A DNA stretch of 35,419 nucleotides, from NCBI GenBank assembly GCA_015061335.1, contig SUWT01000018.1, positions 1-35,419 of the forward strand, in the 5' to 3' direction. The first letter of the stretch is position 1. Each line of letters begins with the position of its first letter. Positions 7,761 through 15,863 of the stretch are shown here, one piece after another. Origin of the DNA: Lentimicrobiaceae bacterium (GTDB taxonomy: Bacteria; Bacteroidota; Bacteroidia; Bacteroidales; F082). The position numbers and the translations under genes were made by a program. A model generated the notes under the pieces. It ran no database searches. It saw only the letters and a program-made list of their open reading frames with translations, and was not told the DNA's origin.

Positions 7761-8549
7761 ATGAGTGAAGGATTATATTCAATGGAAGCTAAGGATTTCG
7801 ACAAGACCTTAGATTTGACTAAAATAAAACCATACGGCGACACCATGAACGACGGCAAGGTACAGATGAGTTTCACTTTGCCCGTTCCATGCGGAGCAGA
7901 AGCTGTCGAGGCAGCAAAGCTTATGATGAAGAAAATGGGACTCGAAAACCCAAGCGTCGTCTATTATAAAGAACTCACACCGGGATTCACATTCTTCAAC
8001 TGCTACGGCAGCTGCCAACATACAGTGGATTACACCAATATCTATGTTCCTAAGGTAGAAAGCAATGTGATGGATATGTATGAGACAGACGAATTCATCA
8101 AAGAAAACATCGGCCGTAAAGTAGTTATCGTCGGAGCAAGTACAGGTACCGACGCTCACACCGTAGGTATCGACGCTATCATGAACATGAAAGGTTACGC
8201 CGGTCACTATGGTCTCGAACGTTACGAGATGATTGACGCCTACAATATGGGAAGCCAAGTCCCTAACGAGGAACTCATAGCAAAAGGCATCGAACTCAAC
8301 GCCGACGCTTTGATAATCTCACAGACTGTCACACAAAAAGACGTTCATATCCAGAACCTGACAAACATGGTCGAGTTGATGGAAGCAGAAGGCTTGCGCG
8401 ACAAGATGATACTCGTATGCGGCGGTCCACGTATCACCCATGAACTCGCCAAGGAATTAGGCTTCGACGCCGGCTTCGGCATGAACACATACGCCGACGA
8501 CGTAGCATCATTCATCGTGGCAGAAATGGTAAAGAGAAATAATAAATAA
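7761..8549 (+). CDS. kamE: Lysine 5,6-aminomutase beta subunit (B12-binding)
   Basis: 262 aa, the usual KamE length. It carries the cobalamin-binding DxHxxG motif GTDAHTVG with D131, H133 and G136; H133 is the expected lower axial ligand. K144 (in IMNMKGYAG) matches the lysine known in the Clostridium sticklandii enzyme to hold PLP as an internal aldimine in the open state. The rest is a Rossmann-like B12 domain (VVIVGAS, DALIISQTVTQKDVH, ILVCGGPRIT). It pairs with KamD directly upstream. The enzyme suffers suicide inactivation, consistent with reactivase genes kamB and kamC in the same locus. Confidence 0.97.
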   Translation: MSEGLYSMEAKDFDKTLDLTKIKPYGDTMNDGKVQMSFTLPVPCGAEAVEAAKLMMKKMGLENPSVVYYKELTPGFTFFNCYGSCQHTVDYTNIYVPKVESNVMDMYETDEFIKENIGRKVVIVGASTGTDAHTVGIDAIMNMKGYAGHYGLERYEMIDAYNMGSQVPNEELIAKGIELNADALIISQTVTQKDVHIQNLTNMVELMEAEGLRDKMILVCGGPRITHELAKELGFDAGFGMNTYADDVASFIVAEMVKRNNK

Positions 8550-8574
8550 GGTATAATATAAAAAAGACATAACA

Positions 8575-9234
8575 ATGGATAAAGATCAAATAAGAGAAGT
8601 CATTGCCAAGAGAGCAGCTAAAGAATTGCACGACGGCGACGTCGTAAACCTTGGTATCGGTATTCCAACAATGATTCCTAACTATTTGCCGGAAGGCGTC
8701 ACCGTGACACTTCAAAGTGAAAACGGTGCTATGGGCATGGGACCAACACCGGCAGCAGGCGAGGAAGACAAGAACCTAATCAACGCAGGCGGCGGCCATA
8801 TCACCTTGTTACCAGGCGGCAGCACATTCGACTCAGCAACATCATTTGCAATCATCAGAGGCGGTCATGTCAACGTATCGTTCCTCGGCGCATTGCAAGT
8901 AGATGAAAACGGCGACCTCGCCAACTGGATCATTCCAGGCAAGATGGCACCGGGCATGGGTGGTGCGATGGATTTGGTAGTAGGAGCCAAGAAAGTGATC
9001 CTCACCATGGAACACACACAGAAAGGCGCACCTAAAATCTTGAAGAAATGTACACTTCCGCTCACTGCAGCAGGACAAGTCAACATGATCATCACCGAAA
9101 TGGGCGTGATGGAGATAAAACCGGAAGGCATCGTCCTCACAGAGATACACCCAGAGTTCACGGTAGAAGACGTCCAAGCAGCAACAGAAGCAACACTTAT
9201 CATCTCCCCTAATTTAAAATCGATGATCGATTGA
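8575..9234 (+). CDS. atoA: Acetoacetate/butyrate-type CoA-transferase subunit B
   Basis: 219 aa, beta subunit of a family I CoA-transferase. The catalytic glutamate motif is SENGAMGMGP (E49). Other typical segments are GDVVNLGIGIPTMIP, GGGHITLLPGGSTFDSATSF and GGAMDLVVGAKKVILTMEHT. In lysine fermentation the AtoDA transferase moves CoA between acetoacetate or butyrate and acyl-CoA late in the pathway. It starts 25 bp after kamE and ends the operon. The partner atoD is not next to it or elsewhere in the window, so it must lie outside. Codon use matches kamD and kamE. Confidence 0.93.
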   Translation: MDKDQIREVIAKRAAKELHDGDVVNLGIGIPTMIPNYLPEGVTVTLQSENGAMGMGPTPAAGEEDKNLINAGGGHITLLPGGSTFDSATSFAIIRGGHVNVSFLGALQVDENGDLANWIIPGKMAPGMGGAMDLVVGAKKVILTMEHTQKGAPKILKKCTLPLTAAGQVNMIITEMGVMEIKPEGIVLTEIHPEFTVEDVQAATEATLIISPNLKSMID

Positions 9235-9235
9235 T

Positions 9236-9266
9236 GAGCTGTCAGCATTCAGCTATCAGCTATTAG
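9236..9266. repeat. AGCTGTCAGC / ATTCAGC / ATCAGC degenerate repeat
   Basis: Tandem 7-8 bp units reading AGCTGTCAGC, ATTCAGCT, ATCAGCTATTAG, starting at the atoA stop. The same family is embedded in frame in the cobW-type gene at 32831-32860 (sense strand minus). Confidence 0.75.
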
Positions 9267-9280
9267 TATGCAATAATGTA

Positions 9281-9328
9281 GAGACGCGTCAATGTTTCTT
9301 GTAAAATAAATGAACATTGACACGTCTC
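9281..9328. repeat. AGACGC...ACGTCT hairpin element, copy 1
   Basis: A 16-bp stem (9281-9296 with 9313-9328) with one mismatch and a 16-nt loop. It lies between the convergent 3' ends of atoA and the MATE gene, so it could act as a bidirectional terminator. Two more copies with the same ends lie at 32251 and 33644. Confidence 0.8.
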
Positions 9329-9384
9329 AAATTTAAAGAATACAATATTGCATCACAACATTCTTAAATTCCAAGTTCTAAACT

Positions 9385-10713
9385 CTAGATTCTTTTCTTG
9401 TCCCACTTTGCGAATTTCATGTAAATTATGCAGAACATTCCGAGTAATGCTCCGTATAAAATTTCAGCTGTCCAGACCCAGTGTACGTTTGTTGTAAGAT
9501 GTGTCATCATCCAGATGAAAACGATGTAAATGATTAAGATTATCGCTTCTAAAAATAATGCGGCAGTGGTGTTTCCTGTGCCAGAAACGGCTTCGAAAAA
9601 CGCATTGCCGATGCCTTGGAAAATGGTTCCTGAGCATATGATGTAAATGGATGGAATGACTAAATAAGCGAGATTGATGTCGTTAGTGTATATTCTTGCT
9701 ATCTGCACCGGGAAAATAGCTACCAATACCACAATCGGTATTGTGCATAACAGACAGTTTTTCAATATCTTAAATATGATGGAATAAACTTGGTCGGCAT
9801 GACCTTCGCCAATGGTACGACTTACTACAGTATTTGTGGTCGTGGCAAAAGCGAAGCAAGGTGTGATGAGAATCATATAGATACTTCTTGTTATGGACGA
9901 GATTCCAGTTGCGGTTTCTCCCATCTTTTCTATCAAAACAAAGAAAATAAACCATACGCTGAAAGAAAATAACTTCTGTATCATGGTCGGGGTGGATATG
10001 CGAAGTATTCTTCCCATAAGCTCTGGTTCTAACTTATGAATCTTGAACAAGCCGAACTCTTTATTCCTCATTGTGATATAACTATATAAGGTGAAGAAGA
10101 CGAAAGCGGATACCTCTGCTATGAACGATGCCAATGCAGCACCGCCGATTCCCATCTCCGGGAAACCGAAATTGCCGAATATCAGACAATAATCTAAAAA
10201 TATATTAACAAAAGCCATTATTATCGTTGAATATGTTATGACTTTAGTATTAGAAATACCAACGTATAATCCTCTGTATAAGAAATTGAAACACACGAAG
10301 ATAATTCCAAATTGACGATATTTTATGTAATCTAATGAAGCATCATAGATATTTGGTGAATCGATTAGCCATAATAGCAGATGGTCGGAAAAGAAATATA
10401 ATATGGAAAATAATATGGAACCCAATATGAATACAAATATGGAACCATGTTCAAAAATGATACCTATTCTGCTGTAATTCTTTTCTCCGAAACGTCTCGC
10501 AATGATGATTTGAATTCCAATGGCAAAACCAGCGGCTATAGTAGTGAAGACGTAATAAAATAAACCAGCCAGCATGGAAGCCCCCAAAGCAATCACCCCG
10601 ATATGTCCTAAAAAAGCAGTGTCGGTGAAGTTGATGATGGTCTGAGCCATGTTACCTAACATGATAGGCAATGCAATATTCCATATTTCACGATTAGTAA
10701 TCTGAGCTTTCAT
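9385..10713 (-). CDS. MATE family multidrug/metabolite exporter
   Basis: 442 aa, the normal size of a 12-helix MATE (MatE) transporter. The N-terminus IWNIALPIMLGNMAQTIINF is typical of the first helix, followed by TAFLGHIGVIALGASMLAGL and the repeated two-bundle pattern, with hydrophobic segments throughout. It would extrude a cationic drug or metabolite across the inner membrane using an ion gradient; the substrate cannot be predicted. It is monocistronic, convergent with atoA and divergent from the Gfo/Idh operon. A minus-strand -7 box lies at 10763-10770. Confidence 0.9.
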   Translation of the reverse strand: MKAQITNREIWNIALPIMLGNMAQTIINFTDTAFLGHIGVIALGASMLAGLFYYVFTTIAAGFAIGIQIIIARRFGEKNYSRIGIIFEHGSIFVFILGSILFSILYFFSDHLLLWLIDSPNIYDASLDYIKYRQFGIIFVCFNFLYRGLYVGISNTKVITYSTIIMAFVNIFLDYCLIFGNFGFPEMGIGGAALASFIAEVSAFVFFTLYSYITMRNKEFGLFKIHKLEPELMGRILRISTPTMIQKLFSFSVWFIFFVLIEKMGETATGISSITRSIYMILITPCFAFATTTNTVVSRTIGEGHADQVYSIIFKILKNCLLCTIPIVVLVAIFPVQIARIYTNDINLAYLVIPSIYIICSGTIFQGIGNAFFEAVSGTGNTTAALFLEAIILIIYIVFIWMMTHLTTNVHWVWTAEILYGALLGMFCIIYMKFAKWDKKRI

Positions 10714-10762
10714 TTGAATGTCAATTTGTTAAGAGTATTAATAAAGACTTTCTCCTTTATTG

Positions 10763-10770
10763 CAAAGTTA
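10763..10770 (-). promoter_or_regulatory. Minus-strand -7 box TAACTTTG for the MATE gene
   Basis: Plus-strand CAAAGTTA, an exact TANNTTTG match 50 bp before the MATE ATG. The predicted leader is about 43 nt. Confidence 0.55.
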
Positions 10771-10860
10771 CAGTTTTTTTTGATTGCGAATAATAGCTTG
10801 TTTTGGCGTAAATTGAAAAAAATAATGTAAAAAACTTTTCGTTTTTTTGTAAATACTTAG

Positions 10861-10868
10861 TACCTTTG
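10861..10868 (+). promoter_or_regulatory. -7 box TACCTTTG for the Gfo/Idh-DUF1080 operon
   Basis: Exact TANNTTTG match 32 bp before the ATG at 10900. A TTTG at 10846-10849 is too close to be the -33 element. Confidence 0.5.
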
Positions 10869-10899
10869 TACTTTAAAAAAAGAGAAATAAATATTATAT

Positions 10900-12174
10900 A
10901 TGGATAGGAAAGAATTTTTAACAGCAGTGGGAGGATTGGCTCTGTTTACTATTGTGCCAAGTAAGGTTCTTGGAGGTAGCAGACATATAGCTCCTAGCGA
11001 TCAGCTTACCAAAGGAATTATCGGCGTTGGCGGTATAGGACGCTCATCTTTGCATTTTAGCAGCGATGAGTCATGCCGTCTTACAGCTATCTGTGATGTC
11101 GATGCAAATCATCTTCAGGCGGCGGCTAATCAGGCTAAAGAAAGACTTAATGAAAATGTCGTTACGTATCACGATTATCGTGATCTTATTAAAGATACTA
11201 ATGTTGACATAGTTCATATTGCAACACCTCCTCATTGGCACGGTATCATGGCGGTTGATGCAGCTAATGCGGGAAAAGACGTCTTCTGTGAAAAACCTAT
11301 GACACGTACAATAGGAGAGGGTAAAAAAGTGATGGAAGCCATGAAACAAAATGGTCGTATCTTCAGACTTAACACCTGGTTCCGTTTTACAGATACTTTC
11401 TATGGACTTGGTACTCAGGTGAGTCTCCTGAAAAAACTTGTCGATACCGGTCTCTTGGGATGGCCTCTTAAGGTTACAATATCTGGCTTTACAGGTTTTA
11501 ATTGGAAATTCTTCTGGGTGGGAAAAGATAATCTGAGCCCACAGATAGTGCCCGCTCACCTCGATTATGATATGTGGCTCGGACCCGCTCCATATAAACC
11601 ATATAACGAACATCGCGTGCATCAGACATTCCGCGGTTATTGGGATTATGATGGCGGTGGCCTTGCTGATATGGGACAACATTATCTCGACCCTGTACAA
11701 TATATCTTGGGTAAAGATGATACTTCTCCTGTAAGCGTGGAAATTGATGCACCTCAACAACATCATGATGCAGTCGGAACATGGCGCAGAATATCATTCA
11801 GATACGATGACGGATGCGAGATAATATTAGAAGGTGAGGATAATGGCGACCCTAATGCCGCTTATATCGAAGGACCTAATGGTAAGGTTTACAAAGGCTT
11901 CGAATGTACTATCCCTAATATCATGAGCAGATTGAATGATTATCCCGATCCAAAACCTCAAAATACCGACTTCCTCGATTGCGTAAGAACACGTAAGAAA
12001 TTCGCTCTTAACGAAGTTAACGGATTCAGATCCTCAACACTCGTTAATATGGGTGTAGTGGCATTACGCCTGAATAGAGCACTTAAATTTGACCCTATAA
12101 CCCTCTCTTTTATAGGAGACGACGAAGCTAACAGACTTATTAATCAACCAATGAGATCACCATGGAAAATATGA
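10900..12174 (+). CDS. Gfo/Idh/MocA family oxidoreductase, exported type
   Basis: 424 aa. The N-terminus MDRKEFLTAVGGLALF resembles the Tat-like leaders of exported Gfo/Idh proteins but lacks a twin arginine, so export is uncertain. The NAD(P)-binding Rossmann motif GVGGIG is at residues 42-47. The conserved EKP of the family is E131-K132-P133, after HIATPPHWHGIMAVDAANAG. Family members oxidise or isomerise sugars through NAD-bound redox cycles. Those paired with DUF1080 proteins are linked to 3-keto-glycoside metabolism. The next gene overlaps or abuts the stop, so the two are translationally coupled. Substrate unknown. Confidence 0.88.
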   Translation: MDRKEFLTAVGGLALFTIVPSKVLGGSRHIAPSDQLTKGIIGVGGIGRSSLHFSSDESCRLTAICDVDANHLQAAANQAKERLNENVVTYHDYRDLIKDTNVDIVHIATPPHWHGIMAVDAANAGKDVFCEKPMTRTIGEGKKVMEAMKQNGRIFRLNTWFRFTDTFYGLGTQVSLLKKLVDTGLLGWPLKVTISGFTGFNWKFFWVGKDNLSPQIVPAHLDYDMWLGPAPYKPYNEHRVHQTFRGYWDYDGGGLADMGQHYLDPVQYILGKDDTSPVSVEIDAPQQHHDAVGTWRRISFRYDDGCEIILEGEDNGDPNAAYIEGPNGKVYKGFECTIPNIMSRLNDYPDPKPQNTDFLDCVRTRKKFALNEVNGFRSSTLVNMGVVALRLNRALKFDPITLSFIGDDEANRLINQPMRSPWKI

Positions 12175-12179
12175 TTGCT

Positions 12180-14969
12180 ATGAAAAAAATCAATAAATTA
12201 TCTTTTATTTTAGCTTTCTTGCTGTCACCTGTTTTTATCAACGCTCAAATCCTTGACGAAAGACAACGTGAAGCAAGTACAATAATAGCCGATGTGCTTA
12301 ATGAACTGCCTGCAGATAATGATTATCATTTATATAAAGCTATGGAAGAATTGTGCAGAACAGGAAAAGACGGCTTGAAATCGTTGGCTTTGATGCTAAA
12401 GCCTATAGAAAATGGCTCTAATGCCCCAATAGAATATGCCCTTGATGGCTTGTCTCACTACGTCTCATCACGCGGTGGTATGCAGTATTATGGGACATTC
12501 GCCAAAGCAATGACAGAAGCTCTTGAACAGACTCAAGATAAAAACAATAAACTTTTCCTGATTTCTTTGTTTAAAAACTTCGGCAATGTTCAGCATTTGG
12601 AAACTCTTGCTAATTACCTATATGATGAGGATCTGGCAATGACAACAATGATGACGATAATGTCAATACCTGATTCTGATGAGTTCATAGCTAATCGCGT
12701 GATGAATGAACAAGGTGATAAAGAAACTCTTGCATACGCAGTAGCATACAAAAATATTGCCTCTGTGGAGGGTGAACTGATCTCTTGGCTCCATGGTTCT
12801 GATGAGTCAACAAAAACAGCAGTTTATTTCGCCTTATCAAAGATAGGTACATCTAAATCTCTTCCTGTTCTTAAAGAAAATGCTAAAATTGTTAAATATC
12901 AAAACGATCCTACAGATGTTACAAACGCATACGTCAATGTCGTTCTGAAACTGGCGACAGAAAAAGATACAGCTAATGTGGTGAAAGAGTCAAAAACTCT
13001 ACTTAAAGTCAAAAGATCTAATGTCGTGATAGCAGCTCTTAACGCTAATGCAGCTCTTTACGGTCGTAACGCCGTGCCTACACTCCTAAAATACGTTAAA
13101 CATAAAGATGCTCAAATACGTAACGAAGCTCTTAATTTGTTGAAACCTTACGCTAATGAACAGCTTTTTGTTGATGTTATAAAAGTAGCTAAAAAAGATG
13201 ATGTCAAGGCTGATGTGATAAGATGGCTGTCTAATTTTAACGCTAAGTCTCAAATGGAATTCATAGCTAAGCAAGCTAATACTAAAAATGAAAATCTTGC
13301 AGAAGCTACAATTCGTGCCATGTGCTTGCTCGCTGACGAGGATCAATTGACAGCTCTATTCCCACTTGCTGATGAGAGATTTAGAGACGTAATGGTGGAT
13401 AATCTTAAGTCATATAAGGGCTCTCCTTATAAACTTCTTGTTAAATGTTTGGAAGAAGGTGACGATGAACAGAAAATCACTGCCTTGACAGTCGTGAGCC
13501 AACGTAGAATGTATTCAATGTACGTAGATGTCTTTACTCAATGCGTATCAGAAATGGTGTCAGATCCTGTTAGAAAAATGGCATTTGTGGCTCTGAAAAA
13601 TGTGGTTAGAACTAGAGAGATTCCTGTATTACAATCTCAACTTGTCATAACTGACGATATTTATGTGGAAGATGTTCAGAATGCCTTGATAACATTATTC
13701 TCTAATAAAGACTCTTTTAACCCTCAGGTGATGAATTCTTTTATCTCATTCTATCAAAGACAGAATCCTAGTGTACAGGCTAGATTTTACCCGATATTTG
13801 CTTCTAATGAGAAATTTATTACTAGAAATCTAGTGTTAGATGCTTATAATGAAGGAGTTAACGAAAAAGAAGCCCTGAATGCTCTACTTTCAATGGATCA
13901 TGAAAGTATGATGAATGTTCTATTTGATATGGCAAAAGATGATGAGTTAAACAAAAATATCATATTGAAACGTTATGTATATCTTGTTAATAAATATGAA
14001 AAATCTGATGTGACAAAAATTACTTCCTTGAAAAAAGCTCTCGAATTGAAGCCTGATGATGAAGTGATTAATTATATCTTAAATGCTGTTGAAACAACAA
14101 ACTCTTATCAGGGTATTATGCTTGCAGCCGATTATCTCGATAATCCTAATACAATACAAACCGCTGCTAACGTGATACTTAATATAGCTTATAGAAATCC
14201 TGAATATAATGCTACTGAAGTGGTTGAACTGCTCGAAAGAATCAGAAACGTCTTTGCCGATTCTGACGCTATCTATAAAAAAGCTCAGATTGAGGAACAT
14301 CTGACTAAAATAGCTAAAACTCCTGTCTTTACCCTCTCTGAAGAAGAACAAAAGGATGGCTTCGTAATACTCTTCGATGGAACAAATCTCGATAAGTGGA
14401 TTGGCGATAAAACTAATTATATCGTGAAAAATGGAAATATATATGTAACAGCAGATTATGGTAACGATGGAAATCTCTATACCGATAAAGAATACTCTGA
14501 CTTTATTTATCGTTTTGAATTCTGTTATCTGAAACCTGGTGTTAATAATGGTGTCGGTGTCAGAACTCCTATGAATGTGGATGCCGCATATCAAGGTATG
14601 GAAATTCAAATCCTCGATCATGATGCTCCTATATACCAAGGATTGCGTGATTACCAAGTACATGGTTCAGTTTATGGAATAATTCCCGCAGAACGTCTCG
14701 TGTTCCCAGAGCTAGGAACATGGAATACAGAAGAAATCATCCTTAATGGTGACTATGTTAAAGTTACTGTTAATGATCAAGTTATTCTCGAAGGTGACAT
14801 ACGTAAGGCTTGTAAAGGTCATAATGTAGCACCTGATGGCTCTGAACATAATCCTTATACCGTCGATAAACATAATCACCCAGGTCTTTTCAACGAAAAA
14901 GGTTATATCAGCTTCTGCGGACACGGCGAAGGCTTGCTGATCAGAAACGTGAGAATTAAAGAACTTTAA
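12180..14969 (+). CDS. Secreted HEAT-repeat protein with C-terminal DUF1080 (3-keto-disaccharide hydrolase-like) domain
   Basis: 929 aa from the ATG at 12180, chosen because it begins the signal peptide MKKINKLSFILAFLLSPVF. In-frame ATGs at 12162 and 12171 overlap the upstream gene by 13 and 4 bp and are possible alternatives. Residues about 40-720 are alpha-helical repeats of HEAT/PBS-lyase-like type (for example VPTLLKYVKHKDAQIRNEAL). The final 200 residues are a DUF1080 domain: FVILFDGTNLDKWIG, NNGVGVRTP, YQGMEIQILDHD, GYISFCGHGEGLLIRNVRI. DUF1080 is a concanavalin-like jelly roll; members hydrolyse 3-keto-glycosides. Coupling to a Gfo/Idh oxidoreductase fits oxidation at C3 followed by bond cleavage. 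Specificity is unknown. Confidence 0.88.
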   Translation: MKKINKLSFILAFLLSPVFINAQILDERQREASTIIADVLNELPADNDYHLYKAMEELCRTGKDGLKSLALMLKPIENGSNAPIEYALDGLSHYVSSRGGMQYYGTFAKAMTEALEQTQDKNNKLFLISLFKNFGNVQHLETLANYLYDEDLAMTTMMTIMSIPDSDEFIANRVMNEQGDKETLAYAVAYKNIASVEGELISWLHGSDESTKTAVYFALSKIGTSKSLPVLKENAKIVKYQNDPTDVTNAYVNVVLKLATEKDTANVVKESKTLLKVKRSNVVIAALNANAALYGRNAVPTLLKYVKHKDAQIRNEALNLLKPYANEQLFVDVIKVAKKDDVKADVIRWLSNFNAKSQMEFIAKQANTKNENLAEATIRAMCLLADEDQLTALFPLADERFRDVMVDNLKSYKGSPYKLLVKCLEEGDDEQKITALTVVSQRRMYSMYVDVFTQCVSEMVSDPVRKMAFVALKNVVRTREIPVLQSQLVITDDIYVEDVQNALITLFSNKDSFNPQVMNSFISFYQRQNPSVQARFYPIFASNEKFITRNLVLDAYNEGVNEKEALNALLSMDHESMMNVLFDMAKDDELNKNIILKRYVYLVNKYEKSDVTKITSLKKALELKPDDEVINYILNAVETTNSYQGIMLAADYLDNPNTIQTAANVILNIAYRNPEYNATEVVELLERIRNVFADSDAIYKKAQIEEHLTKIAKTPVFTLSEEEQKDGFVILFDGTNLDKWIGDKTNYIVKNGNIYVTADYGNDGNLYTDKEYSDFIYRFEFCYLKPGVNNGVGVRTPMNVDAAYQGMEIQILDHDAPIYQGLRDYQVHGSVYGIIPAERLVFPELGTWNTEEIILNGDYVKVTVNDQVILEGDIRKACKGHNVAPDGSEHNPYTVDKHNHPGLFNEKGYISFCGHGEGLLIRNVRIKEL

Positions 14970-14989
14970 TACTTGAATATTATCTTTCT

Positions 14990-15023
14990 AAGTTAATAGT
15001 TGGTAATAACCAACTATTAACTT
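14990..15023. terminator. Perfect 15-bp inverted repeat between the DUF1080 and thioredoxin-like genes
   Basis: Stem AAGTTAATAGTTGGT (14990-15004) and its exact complement (15009-15023), loop AATA. No T tract follows. It sits 20 bp after a stop and 18 bp before the next ATG, so it could be a partial terminator, an mRNA-stabilising hairpin or a protein site. Confidence 0.75.
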
Positions 15024-15041
15024 CTAATTGTAACATTGAAC

Positions 15042-15857
15042 ATGAAAATACTGAAAATCTTGATCTTATGTTTATCATTGCTTCCATGCTATGCTATGAC
15101 TCAAAATATTCCGGATAATTTTTTCGATAATATCAATTTTAATGATACATCTCTGATATATTCTCATGAACTTTCAACAAAAATTGCAGATTATATCACA
15201 TTAAACCAAAATAGCACCCAGAATTATGAACAACAACAATTAGCTGTGATACTCGCTGTCGATCATCTGCTGGAACTGGCTAGCGTTAATTTTGAAATGT
15301 ATAAATTTGTGTTCCAATTTCTTATAGAAGGTTTTAATGAGCTGGGAATGAATGAGATCGTTGATTATATGACCCGAATACCTTATATCGAAAGTATAGA
15401 ATGCACGGATGATCAATACAATGAAATTATTGCTATAACAGAATCTAATTCTAGGGTGAAAATAGGAAATCTGGCTGAAAATATATCTGGTAAGACGGTA
15501 CTAAATGATGATTTTGACTTGTATGGTATAGATAATGAATATGTTATAGTTCTTTTCTGGTCATATACCTGCCCTCATTGTCATGATATTCTAATACAAC
15601 TGAAAGAGTTCCTGGATAATAATGATAACTTTTCTTTGGTCTCAGTATGCGTGAAAGGCAAACATAATAAGATTAAAAGATTTGTAAAGAAATATAAAAT
15701 AAGAGGCTTTTTCTATCACGATGGATTGGAATGGAATAGCCCGACAATTAATGATTATGCCGTTACTTCAACACCATCAATCTTTATCCTGAATAATGAA
15801 AAAATAATTGTCTCTAAACCTTTCGACTTTAACGATATAATGAATCTTATAAAATAA
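15042..15857 (+). CDS. Exported thioredoxin-like protein with CPHC motif
   Basis: 271 aa from the ATG at 15042 (a TTG two codons upstream is less likely). The signal peptide is MKILKILILCLSLLPCYA. Residues about 20-140 are a helical region like the extra N-terminal domain of Bacteroidetes TlpA/DUF5106-type proteins. The thioredoxin fold follows: VIVLFWSYTCPHCHDILIQL with redox pair C177 and C180, and the cis-proline-containing STPSIFIL. CPHC is the DsbA-type dipeptide, so either oxidising or reducing activity is possible in the periplasm. It is followed 6 bp later by the GH3/beta-lactamase gene, so the two are co-transcribed. A role in maintaining envelope enzymes is inference. Confidence 0.82.
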   Translation: MKILKILILCLSLLPCYAMTQNIPDNFFDNINFNDTSLIYSHELSTKIADYITLNQNSTQNYEQQQLAVILAVDHLLELASVNFEMYKFVFQFLIEGFNELGMNEIVDYMTRIPYIESIECTDDQYNEIIAITESNSRVKIGNLAENISGKTVLNDDFDLYGIDNEYVIVLFWSYTCPHCHDILIQLKEFLDNNDNFSLVSVCVKGKHNKIKRFVKKYKIRGFFYHDGLEWNSPTINDYAVTSTPSIFILNNEKIIVSKPFDFNDIMNLIK

Positions 15858-15863
15858 TTACTC

